The notes beneath the pieces were generated by a model. That model made no database searches, was not told where the DNA came from, and saw only the letters and a list, made by a program, of their open reading frames with translations. Shown piece after piece: positions 27,585 through 35,635 of a stretch of 64,000 nucleotides of DNA. The translations under genes were made by a program, and so were the position numbers. How positions within the stretch are numbered: position 1 is the stretch's first letter; every line of letters begins with the position of its first letter. Source of the stretch: Chitinophagales bacterium (GTDB lineage: Bacteria; Bacteroidota; Bacteroidia; Chitinophagales; UBA10324). The stretch spans positions 86,873 to 150,872 of the forward strand of contig JANWWJ010000038.1 in assembly GCA_025056305.1 (NCBI GenBank). Direction: 5' to 3'.

Positions 27585-29102
27585 ATGAAAACGTTCATGA
27601 AAGGGATTGCTTTTTCCCTGATGTTAGCCGGAGTTCTGATGTCTTCCGGCCTTCTGTGGGCACAAAACGACGTGGATGCCCTACGTTACTCGATGTTGCG
27701 ATGGAACGGGACGGCACGCTTTGCTGCCCTTTCAGGAGCTTTTTCGGCCTTAGGTGCTGACTTCAGTACATTGAGTACAAACCCTGCGGGTTTAGGCCTG
27801 TATCGTGCCAATGAAATCAGCATGTCGCTGGCATTGACCAACACAGCCACGCAGGCATCTTTCCTTGAACGAACGGACAACCAAAGCGCGCTTACCTTCA
27901 ATGTCCCAGGCTTAGGAGCAGTGTTCTCCCTTGACTTAACCAAAAAGAACAGAGAAAATGACTGGAAACGCTTCAATTTCGGTTTTGGCTTCAATCGCAT
28001 TGCTGATTTTAATCAATACTATCGTTATTCCGGATTCAACACTTCCAGTTCTTGGATAGATTATTATGTTGCCGAGGCCAATCAGAATGGAGGTGTTGCC
28101 CCCGGACAGATTACCGATACCTATCCGTTCGGAGCAGGAATGTTTTACCAAGGCTATCTCATTAATCCCCTTCCTTCAGATACCAACCAATACAGCGGAG
28201 TTGTGCAGGGGGGCCAGATTTGGCAATACGGAGACATCCGGCAGCAGCGCAATCTGTCTGATTTAGTGTTGGCTGCCGGAGCCAACTACAACGACAAATT
28301 GCTGTTGGGTTTCACCTTGAGTATGGCCAGCATTTCCTACCGCTCCAACCAGGTTTTTGAAGAAAAAGATCTTGACAACCTTCATCCGGACTTTGAGTGG
28401 TTCTATTTGCGTAATTCCTTGCAGACCATAGGCGCTGGCCTTGCCGCCAAGCTTGGGCTGACCTATTTGGTAAATGATCATCTGCGATTAGCCTTAGCGG
28501 CACATACACCCACCCATTTCTGGATGCAAGATGTATATGATTCCTACCTAAGTTCCTCAACGGAGCTCACCGGTAGTCATGAATGGCTGTCTCCTTTGGG
28601 TCGCTATGACTATGAGTTGACGACACCATGGCGATTGATTTCAGGTGCAGCATTCGTGCTGCCGACTTATGGCTTGCTTTCGTTGGATTACGAACTGGTG
28701 GATTACCGCTCCATGCGCTATCGCTTCCGCACTATGGGCACTCTGGAAGAGCGGAATTTGGAGCAAGAAATAAACCAAAAGATCTCTGAGAAATACATCG
28801 CTGCCCATCAGGTGCGGATGGGAGCTGAAGCTGTTTTGAATGAATTTCGGCTCAGGGGAGGCATTTCCTACAGCACCTCCCCCTTCAATGCTGATGTAAG
28901 GCCCGACGAAGACCTCTCGCGCCTGTCGTGGAGTGCTGGCGCCGGCTACCGCGGAAACCGGCTCTACATCGACGGTGCCGTTGTATGGATGCGACAAAAG
29001 CAATTCTTTCAGCCATATACGCTTGCTGGGGTAGAAGTGCCGGGCGTATCGCTACGCAAAACCACCACCGATTACTTACTGACGGTAGGCTTCCGGTTCT
29101 GA
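27585..29102 (+). CDS. OmpP1/FadL-family outer membrane protein
   Basis: A 505-residue outer-membrane barrel with signal peptide MKTFMKGIAFSLMLAGVLMSSGLLWAQ. The mature N-terminus has the Bacteroidota OmpP1/FadL pattern: WNGTARFAALSGAFSALGADFSTLSTNPAGLGLYR. C-terminal strands end in a terminal aromatic (TVGFRF). The family includes long-chain fatty acid and hydrophobic-compound channels; some homologues are labelled hemin receptor without proof. It lies 36 bases after the aromatic-rich lipoprotein gene, so they may be co-expressed. Confidence 0.88.
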   Translation: MKTFMKGIAFSLMLAGVLMSSGLLWAQNDVDALRYSMLRWNGTARFAALSGAFSALGADFSTLSTNPAGLGLYRANEISMSLALTNTATQASFLERTDNQSALTFNVPGLGAVFSLDLTKKNRENDWKRFNFGFGFNRIADFNQYYRYSGFNTSSSWIDYYVAEANQNGGVAPGQITDTYPFGAGMFYQGYLINPLPSDTNQYSGVVQGGQIWQYGDIRQQRNLSDLVLAAGANYNDKLLLGFTLSMASISYRSNQVFEEKDLDNLHPDFEWFYLRNSLQTIGAGLAAKLGLTYLVNDHLRLALAAHTPTHFWMQDVYDSYLSSSTELTGSHEWLSPLGRYDYELTTPWRLISGAAFVLPTYGLLSLDYELVDYRSMRYRFRTMGTLEERNLEQEINQKISEKYIAAHQVRMGAEAVLNEFRLRGGISYSTSPFNADVRPDEDLSRLSWSAGAGYRGNRLYIDGAVVWMRQKQFFQPYTLAGVEVPGVSLRKTTTDYLLTVGFRF

Positions 29103-29124
29103 GATGGTCTATACATCACCGAGG

Positions 29125-29157
29125 TTTGACGCATGGCTGCAGCTGTGGCTACTTTTG
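29125..29157 (+). promoter_or_regulatory. Promoter of the UbiD-family gene, both elements present
   Basis: TTTG at 29125-29128, a 21-base spacer, then TACTTTTG at 29150-29157, a perfect TAnnTTTG. The box ends 8 bases before the ATG at 29166, so the mRNA would have almost no leader. An in-frame ATG at 29133 lies between the two elements and is therefore unlikely to be the start. Confidence 0.6.
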
Positions 29158-29165
29158 CTGCAGCC

Positions 29166-31085
29166 ATGGCTTTTGCTTCCTTACGTGACTTTGTGCATGA
29201 ACTCGAACGTTGCAGTGAGCTAAAACGCATTAAGACTTTTGTCGATCCCAAACTTCAGATCACCGAAATCGTCGATCGCGTTACCAAGCACGGAGGCCCT
29301 GCTCTGCTGTTTGAAAATACCGGTACCGATTTTCCCCTGTTGATTAACATGTTTGGCACTCCTCGCCGCATGGCGATGGCTTTGGGCGTATCCAGCCTCG
29401 ATGACGTTGCTGTGCGTTTTGAACAATTGTTTTCCGAGCTGATGCGCCCGCGCGACAACATTTTGCAGAAGTTATCGCTGCTACCTCGGTTGGGGGCGCT
29501 GGCTTCGTGGATGCCTAAGGTCATCAAAGGGCGCGGGGCTTGCCAGCAGGTGATCATGAATCCTCCTGATTTACGGAGGCTTCCGATCATGACCTGTTGG
29601 CCCGAAGACGGAGGGCCTTTTATCACCTTGCCAATCATTCATACGCGTGACCCGCATACCGGAATCCGAAACGTCGGTATGTACCGGATGCAGGTGTTTG
29701 GTTCTGATCTGACGGCCTTACACTGGCATAAGCATAAAGTCAGCGCTCGCCATTTTCAAGCATACCGCAGACTAAATCGCCGCATGCCGGTGGCCGTTGC
29801 CTTAGGAGGTGATCCGGTGTATTCCTACGTCGCTACAGCTCCATTGCCAGAAAATGTAGATGAATACATCTTGGCGGGCTTCATTCGTCGAAAAGCAGTA
29901 GAGCTCGTCAAATGCCTTACCAACGACCTGGAAGTTCCTGCTGATGCCGACATCATTATCGAAGGCTATGTGGATCCCGCAGAAGAACTGATTCTGGAAG
30001 GACCTTTCGGTGATCATACCGGCTTTTATTCTTTGCCCGACTTTTATCCACGCTTCCATGTCACGTGTATTACGCACCGTCAGGATGCCATCTATCCTTC
30101 AACCATAGTAGGTATTCCTCCCCAGGAAGATGCATGGCTGGGGAAAGCCACCGAACGGATCTTTTTGGCCCCCTTACGCATGACAGTGGTCCCTGAAATT
30201 TTGGACATGGAATTACCGATCGAAGGGGTATTTCACAATTTGACCATCATCAAGATCAGGAAAGAATTTGCCGGGCAGGCTGCAAAGGTCTGTCACGCCA
30301 TGTGGGGTGCAGGTCAAATGATGTTTAACAAAATGCTCATCATCACTGATGAGCAGGTAGACATACACGATTACGCGCAGGTGGCCCGTGCGATTACCGA
30401 ACATGTGGACCCGTTGCAGGATGTGTTGTTTTCGCGTGGGCCTATGGATGTGCTAGATCATGCTTGCAGCAAATTCGCCTTTGGCGGAAAAATGGCTGTG
30501 GATGCCACCGGCAAGCTGGAGGAAGAGCGGCATTCCCGCTCGATGAAAGTGCCGTTGACGGCATTAACCCAGGAACAAAAGATGCAGCTGCAACAGCGAT
30601 GGCCCGAAATCAAGTCCATTAACGACAGCTTGTTTCAGCTGCGTATTGCTGTCGCCTTCATCGCCCTGCGCAAAAATCGGATCAATCACATTAAGGAAAT
30701 AGCTGATGAATTAGTAAACCAGACGGCCCTAGGGCAAGCCAAATTTCTCATCGTACTTGATGCCGAAGTTGACGTGGATGATGTTGGGATGGTGGTGTGG
30801 CGTTGGAGCAACAACTTTGACCCTGAACGCGACAGCCTGATCATACCTACCCCCGGAGGGCCACATACGGCTTGTTTGGTCATGGACGGCACGCGCAAAA
30901 CGCGCAAATGGGATGGTTTTGACCGGCCTTGGCCCAACGTCATTTGTTCGGACGAAGCAACGATTGAGGCTGTGGATCAGCTTTGGCCTGATCTGGGCCT
31001 GGGTCCATTGTTACCATCTCCGTCGCGCAGGTATCGCAGTTTGTTGTGCGGCACGGGGGCAGTCGCTGCTGAGCCCGTAGAGTGA
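29166..31085 (+). CDS. UbiD-family prenylated-FMN decarboxylase
   Basis: A 639-residue UbiD-family enzyme. Such enzymes use prenylated FMN to decarboxylate aromatic or unsaturated acids; in Bacteroidota they are often assigned to menaquinone synthesis. Marks: ASLRDFVHELERCSELKRI at the N-terminus, RRLPIMTCWPEDGGPFITLP, GMYRMQVF, the core EGPFGDHTGFYS, and the PPQEDAWLGKATERIF helix. The ATG at 29166 matches other UbiD starts (MxxxSLRDFV) and agrees with the promoter ahead of it. No ubiX (prFMN synthase) is in the window. The substrate cannot be read from sequence. Confidence 0.9.
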   Translation: MAFASLRDFVHELERCSELKRIKTFVDPKLQITEIVDRVTKHGGPALLFENTGTDFPLLINMFGTPRRMAMALGVSSLDDVAVRFEQLFSELMRPRDNILQKLSLLPRLGALASWMPKVIKGRGACQQVIMNPPDLRRLPIMTCWPEDGGPFITLPIIHTRDPHTGIRNVGMYRMQVFGSDLTALHWHKHKVSARHFQAYRRLNRRMPVAVALGGDPVYSYVATAPLPENVDEYILAGFIRRKAVELVKCLTNDLEVPADADIIIEGYVDPAEELILEGPFGDHTGFYSLPDFYPRFHVTCITHRQDAIYPSTIVGIPPQEDAWLGKATERIFLAPLRMTVVPEILDMELPIEGVFHNLTIIKIRKEFAGQAAKVCHAMWGAGQMMFNKMLIITDEQVDIHDYAQVARAITEHVDPLQDVLFSRGPMDVLDHACSKFAFGGKMAVDATGKLEEERHSRSMKVPLTALTQEQKMQLQQRWPEIKSINDSLFQLRIAVAFIALRKNRINHIKEIADELVNQTALGQAKFLIVLDAEVDVDDVGMVVWRWSNNFDPERDSLIIPTPGGPHTACLVMDGTRKTRKWDGFDRPWPNVICSDEATIEAVDQLWPDLGLGPLLPSPSRRYRSLLCGTGAVAAEPVE

Positions 31086-31136
31086 GGGGCTACTCCTTTC
31101 ACCGCTGATTGTCATACTACTGTCAAAACGGTTAAA

Positions 31137-31151
31137 CCGCAAACCCTGCGG
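31137..31151. promoter_or_regulatory. Inverted repeat ahead of the haem-type operon
   Basis: CCGCA-AACCC-TGCGG, a perfect 5-bp inverted repeat. Its end lies 12 bases before the -7 box at 31164, so it sits in the spacer of the promoter. It could be an operator or a small mRNA hairpin of the upstream gene; there is no T run after it. Confidence 0.3.
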
Positions 31152-31163
31152 TGGCAGCTCCCG

Positions 31164-31171
31164 TAGTTTTG
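31164..31171 (+). promoter_or_regulatory. -7 box of the HmuY/TonB operon
   Basis: TAGTTTTG, a perfect TAnnTTTG, ends 17 bases before the ATG at 31189. No -33 TTTG is obvious. Confidence 0.5.
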
Positions 31172-31188
31172 TAAGAAAACGTTAAAAG

Positions 31189-32445
31189 ATGAAAAGGATA
31201 GCTACAAAAATTATTTTGCTTTTACCTGTATGGCGGGTCCTATATGCCCAAACTCCGGACTCCATCGTCATGAATCCGGGCTATACGCATCAAGTTTATT
31301 ATCAATTGTCTGACGGCAGCCGCACGCCGGTGGCTTTGGCTTCTTGGGATATTGGTTTTCAAACTTCTTTGATGACAGCGTCCATCATCATCAATGAAAG
31401 CAATGTCGCACTCTATTATGCCGATGGTGCCGACACTTCCCAATATGCGACGCTGGATGTTTCCAACTATCAGGGTTGGCCACGATTGTACAACAGTGAA
31501 CAAAGCTGGAATATCGGTGCCTTTAATCAGTTGGCTAACCCTGCCAACCAGTTTGACTTTGGATGGGGTGTTTATGACTTCACGCAGCATGCCGTATTTG
31601 GCACCCGTCTTTTTGTGGTTGAAACAGGCGGACAGGTTTACAAGTTTTGGATTCGCAAAAAGACTTCAAGCGGTGACTACGTGGTTCGCTTTACGCCTGC
31701 AGTTCCCGGTGCAACAGACATCAACCTCACCATTCCGACCGCACCATACAACACAAAAAACTTTATTTATCTGAAATTGGCTACCTCGTCTGTCGTTGAT
31801 GCAGAGCCGCCGTCTTGCTGCTGGCACCTGCTGTTTACGCGGTACGCCGCAAATATTCCTTTCATGGGATACTACTTGGTCACGGGTGTCTATCAGGCTC
31901 CTGGCGTCAAGGCCGTCAAAGCATATCCGGTGGACGTGGCTATTGATTCCTTTGACAGCCACAAGGATTTTCTGTCCACAAAAATTACCACCATTGGTTA
32001 CGACTGGAAATATTTTGATCCGGTAACCATGACATATGCAATAGAAGATAGCTTGTTATACTATGTTCAGGATGCCACCGGGAAAAAAGTATGGCAATTA
32101 CAGTTTACTGCCTTTGATCATATCAAGGGTGTTATCAAGTTTAAGCGAAAGCTGGTCTATGACGCCACCATTGGCATCTCACCGCTGGTGCAGGTATTAA
32201 CCGGCTTTGCTTTTCCAAATCCTGCTACCGATGAGCTACGCATTCGTGTCGTGCTACCTGCGGGGCCGGTGCTGCTTTTGATCACGGATGCAACCGGAAA
32301 GGTTGTGCATCAGGAGCGTCGTCAGGTCAGTGAGGGCCTTAACGAATTGAGGATCTCTACATCAGCTTTAGCCGGTGGCTTATATCAGCTGCGTTTGCTT
32401 GCCGACCAGGGTCAAGCAGTGCATTCCTTTATGGTTATGCGTTGA
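31189..32445 (+). CDS. HmuY-like protein with T9SS type A sorting domain
   Basis: A 418-residue secreted protein. After a signal peptide, residues ~25-330 resemble the HmuY haem-binding fold: SWDIGFQTS, CWHLLFTRY, YYLVTGVY, TTIGYDWKYFD and YYVQDATGKKVWQLQF. The same landmarks recur in the lipoprotein at 34665. The last ~80 residues are a T9SS type A domain (FAFPNPATDELRI, ITDATGKVV, GGLYQLRL, terminal MVMR), so the protein is sent through the type IX system and attached or released at the surface. It is 3 bases ahead of the TonB receptor gene. Haem as ligand is inferred from family and context. Confidence 0.8.
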   Translation: MKRIATKIILLLPVWRVLYAQTPDSIVMNPGYTHQVYYQLSDGSRTPVALASWDIGFQTSLMTASIIINESNVALYYADGADTSQYATLDVSNYQGWPRLYNSEQSWNIGAFNQLANPANQFDFGWGVYDFTQHAVFGTRLFVVETGGQVYKFWIRKKTSSGDYVVRFTPAVPGATDINLTIPTAPYNTKNFIYLKLATSSVVDAEPPSCCWHLLFTRYAANIPFMGYYLVTGVYQAPGVKAVKAYPVDVAIDSFDSHKDFLSTKITTIGYDWKYFDPVTMTYAIEDSLLYYVQDATGKKVWQLQFTAFDHIKGVIKFKRKLVYDATIGISPLVQVLTGFAFPNPATDELRIRVVLPAGPVLLLITDATGKVVHQERRQVSEGLNELRISTSALAGGLYQLRLLADQGQAVHSFMVMR

Positions 32446-32448
32446 TTC

Positions 32449-34668
32449 ATGAAAGAATTGATTTTTTGGTGCTGCCGCTGGCTCCTGGCCTCCTGGGCAG
32501 CAGGATCTGGTTGTTTGCTTGCCCAGTCGACCACATTGATCATCCGTTCTTCCGTTACCGATTCAGTCATTGGTGGTGCTCAGGTTATTTGGGAAAGTCC
32601 CGATGGCGTGCAGCAAACGTTGTATGCGCAACCGGACGGCACGGTCCATATGCCTTTAAGGCAACCGACACTCGTCCGCATATACAAGCATGGATTTCGA
32701 TTATATACCGACAGCATAATGCCTGGGGCAATACTCACGGTTCATCTGCAACCTTTGGGACGGCACTTAGAGGATGTTGTAGTGACCGGACAACACCGTT
32801 CGATGCCTGCAGCACACTCGGTGTTGCACGTGCGCATTGTGGAGCGTGCGGAGCTCGATTTACGGCAAGCTCAGGATTTAACAGATGCCATTACCTACGA
32901 GCTGTGGGCACGCATGTCGCGTGATGAGGTGCTGGGCAGCTATGCCTCCATTAATGCCATATCAGGACAAAACTTAAAAATCTTAATCAATGGAATTCCG
33001 GTAATCGGAAGAGAAAATGGAAATATCGATCTGGGACAGATTAGTCTTCAAGACGTAGAGCGCATTGAAATCATCGAAGGGCCTATGTCGGTGCTTTATG
33101 GCACAGATGCCTTGGGTGGTGTTATTAATTTAATCATGCGCGAGCCACCCGACAGCAGTGGCGGGGCTGAATGCTCGTTTTATACCGAAACAATTGGAAC
33201 CTACAACCTCGCTGTAAATGGTGGGGGAAACTTTCGGGGGCATACCTTTCGGGTTTCCGCCGGTCGCTATTTTTTCTCCGGCTTTCCGCTGCAACCACCA
33301 CAACGGTACCAACTTTGGAAGCCCAAGCTGCAGTATTTCGGATCACTGACCTTCCGGCCCAACGTGTCGGGGTGGAATCTGCGATGGCGTTCCGATGTGC
33401 TTCGCGAAGAAATTCGAAATAAAGGGCTTCCTGTCTTAACGCCATATCAGGCCTATGCTTTTGATGATTACTATTACGTTTGGCGGGGTGTGCAGGCGCT
33501 GCACGCTTCGCGTCAGTTAGGCCAGGGTCTTTTGTGGAACGGACAAGCCGGACTCAGCACCTATAGCCGCGAGAAGGTGGCTTACCGCAAAGACTTGGTT
33601 AAGCTCGAATTACACGAACGTGCGGAAGATTATCAATACAATCGCTTTTCGGAATTGAATGTTCGATCCGATGTTTCGGGTGTGGCGCTTACCAAGAGCC
33701 TGAGCTGGCAAGTAGGGTTAGACTTCACCGGCCAGCAAGCAGCCGGCAATCGGCTGCAGGGCCGGCAACAGCAGTACGAAGGTGCCCTTTTTAGCACTGT
33801 AGAGTACCAGTTTACGCCGGCATTGAGTCTGCGTCCAGGGTTGCGGCTCTCGTACAATACTTATGGTATTCCGTTAACGCCGGCCGTGCACGTACGTTAT
33901 GCCTTTTCAGACCGCATGCAGATCCGAGGGGGCCTGGCTCGGGGCTTCCGCGCTCCCTCGCTCAAGGAGCGCTATCTGTATTTCTTTGACAGCAATCATG
34001 CCATTTACGGCAATCCGAAGTTGAAAGCAGAGCAATCCGTAAGTGCAAACGTATTTTGGCTTTTTGAATATGAGTTAGGTTCTATGCACATGGATACTGA
34101 GCTATCGGCGTCCTACAACGACATAAGAGATCAAATCAGCCTGGCGCTGGTGCAACCGTTGACGCAGCAATACACCTACGTCAATGTGGGCCAATACCGA
34201 GTGCGCACAGTGAGCTTTCGAGCTGAAGGTCATTGGAAGAGCTTGCATGCCGATGTTGGAGTGTTAATCCAAGCGGTGGCGCATGCGCTCGGCGACAGTC
34301 TGAGCACCGATGGTTTTCTGATTGCACCTGAGTTTCGTGCACAGTTGGTTTGGGGTGACGCCGCACGCCTGCTGCGGTCAGCGCTGATGTTTCGCCGTAC
34401 GGCACCTATGCCGGCCTTCTCCATGGATGCAGCCGGTGTGCTCTATGAGCAGATCGCACCATCATATAACCTCATGGATATTTCTTTTCACCGAATGTTG
34501 TGGGACAACCGAGTAGAAGTCTATTGCGGCATCAACAATCTATGGAATGTACAGCATGTACCCCATTTATCTTCTGCAGCAGCTATACATGCTTCGCAAC
34601 AGGACATGGCAGTGGCCGTGGGCAGACACGCATATTTGGGAATTCGATTTCGAGCAGCTCGTCTATGA
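32449..34668 (+). CDS. TonB-dependent receptor, haem-type (HmuR-like)
   Basis: A 739-residue outer-membrane receptor. After the signal peptide there is a short carboxypeptidase-regulatory-like domain (~30-105), a plug domain with EDVVVTGQH, ISGQNLKILINGIPV and VERIEIIEGPMSVLYGTDALGGVINLI, and a 22-strand barrel. In the barrel, FRAP (500-503), His517 and NPKL (522-525) follow the FRAP-His-NPNL arrangement of known haem receptors. It lies between two HmuY-like genes and overlaps the second by ATGA. I infer uptake of haem or a related tetrapyrrole; a siderophore or cobalamin substrate cannot be excluded. Confidence 0.88.
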   Translation: MKELIFWCCRWLLASWAAGSGCLLAQSTTLIIRSSVTDSVIGGAQVIWESPDGVQQTLYAQPDGTVHMPLRQPTLVRIYKHGFRLYTDSIMPGAILTVHLQPLGRHLEDVVVTGQHRSMPAAHSVLHVRIVERAELDLRQAQDLTDAITYELWARMSRDEVLGSYASINAISGQNLKILINGIPVIGRENGNIDLGQISLQDVERIEIIEGPMSVLYGTDALGGVINLIMREPPDSSGGAECSFYTETIGTYNLAVNGGGNFRGHTFRVSAGRYFFSGFPLQPPQRYQLWKPKLQYFGSLTFRPNVSGWNLRWRSDVLREEIRNKGLPVLTPYQAYAFDDYYYVWRGVQALHASRQLGQGLLWNGQAGLSTYSREKVAYRKDLVKLELHERAEDYQYNRFSELNVRSDVSGVALTKSLSWQVGLDFTGQQAAGNRLQGRQQQYEGALFSTVEYQFTPALSLRPGLRLSYNTYGIPLTPAVHVRYAFSDRMQIRGGLARGFRAPSLKERYLYFFDSNHAIYGNPKLKAEQSVSANVFWLFEYELGSMHMDTELSASYNDIRDQISLALVQPLTQQYTYVNVGQYRVRTVSFRAEGHWKSLHADVGVLIQAVAHALGDSLSTDGFLIAPEFRAQLVWGDAARLLRSALMFRRTAPMPAFSMDAAGVLYEQIAPSYNLMDISFHRMLWDNRVEVYCGINNLWNVQHVPHLSSAAAIHASQQDMAVAVGRHAYLGIRFRAARL

Positions 34669-35624
34669 TCAGGTTCATTTCATTGCTGTTGATCGTAGCG
34701 ATGACGGCATGCTTTCGCGAAGACGAGCCTGTGGTTTTGCCACCCCCGGGTGAACTCCAGTATGCTCAGGTGGCTATGGGCAGCACATATGGGCGGCAAT
34801 ACTACTTTGATTTGGAAACGCGCGATACAACAGGCATGCCGTTTTCTTCCTGGGATCTGTGCTTTTCTTCTACACCGCAAGATTGGCAGGTATGGATCAA
34901 TGGCGGCAATCAGGCTTACGTAGCTTTGACCACTTTCGATCATTTATCTGAAGTAAAAGACACCACTGAACTGAAATGGCTTATGGATGCCCCTTCGTGG
35001 CATCGGGATTCAACAGCCATCGGGGCTTGGATGACGCATAATTATTGCTATGTGTTGGACCGGGGCCCTGCATTTGCCGAGAAGGTTCGTTATTATAAAT
35101 TTCAAATCCGAGCATTGGCCAACTCGGATTACCTGCTCACCTACGCCGCATTACATGATTCTGCGGCTGCAAGCGTCACCATTGAGCGATTGACGGATCG
35201 GCACTACTTGTATTTTTCTTTTGACCACAACGGATCGGTTCCTTTCATTGAGCCTGCTGTTGACGATTGGGATCTGTTGTTTACGCGATATCGTCACGTA
35301 TTTACCGGCCAGCAGCCTCCGTTGCCTTACGTGGTTACCGGTGTGCTCATCAACCCTTCCGTTGCAGTAGCTGTTGATTCCATCCTGGGCTTCGACCTGA
35401 TCGATTACGCACAAGCGCAGCAGTTGACTTATGTCAGCCAAAGAAATATCATCGGGTATGCGTGGAAATATTATGATTTTTCCGCACAAGCGTTTATTGT
35501 TCGTTCAAACCTCACCTACGTCATTCGAGATACCAAAGGGATCTATTGGAAACTAAGGTTTATTGATTTTTATAATGAGAACGGAGAAAAAGGTTATCCG
35601 GCATTTGCCTTTCAGCGCCTATAA
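34665..35624 (+). CDS. HmuY-family lipoprotein
   Basis: A 319-residue lipoprotein: MIRFISLLLIVAMTA then Cys16. HmuY-family landmarks: SSWDLCFSS, DWDLLFTRY, YVVTGVL, NIIGYAWKYYD, TYVIRDTKGIYWKLRF. In Porphyromonas, HmuY takes haem from host proteins and hands it to HmuR. The start at 34665 overlaps the receptor stop (ATGA); the frame is open further upstream but only this ATG gives a lipoprotein signal. His93, His113 and His125 are candidate haem ligands but I cannot align them with the known pair. It is the second HmuY-like gene of the operon. Confidence 0.85.
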   Translation: MIRFISLLLIVAMTACFREDEPVVLPPPGELQYAQVAMGSTYGRQYYFDLETRDTTGMPFSSWDLCFSSTPQDWQVWINGGNQAYVALTTFDHLSEVKDTTELKWLMDAPSWHRDSTAIGAWMTHNYCYVLDRGPAFAEKVRYYKFQIRALANSDYLLTYAALHDSAAASVTIERLTDRHYLYFSFDHNGSVPFIEPAVDDWDLLFTRYRHVFTGQQPPLPYVVTGVLINPSVAVAVDSILGFDLIDYAQAQQLTYVSQRNIIGYAWKYYDFSAQAFIVRSNLTYVIRDTKGIYWKLRFIDFYNENGEKGYPAFAFQRL

Positions 35625-35635
35625 AAACGATGAAT

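Noticed and set aside
29133..29165. Upstream start of the UbiD-family gene.
   Set aside because: The ATG at 29133 lies between the -33 and -7 elements; family members start at the position of 29166.
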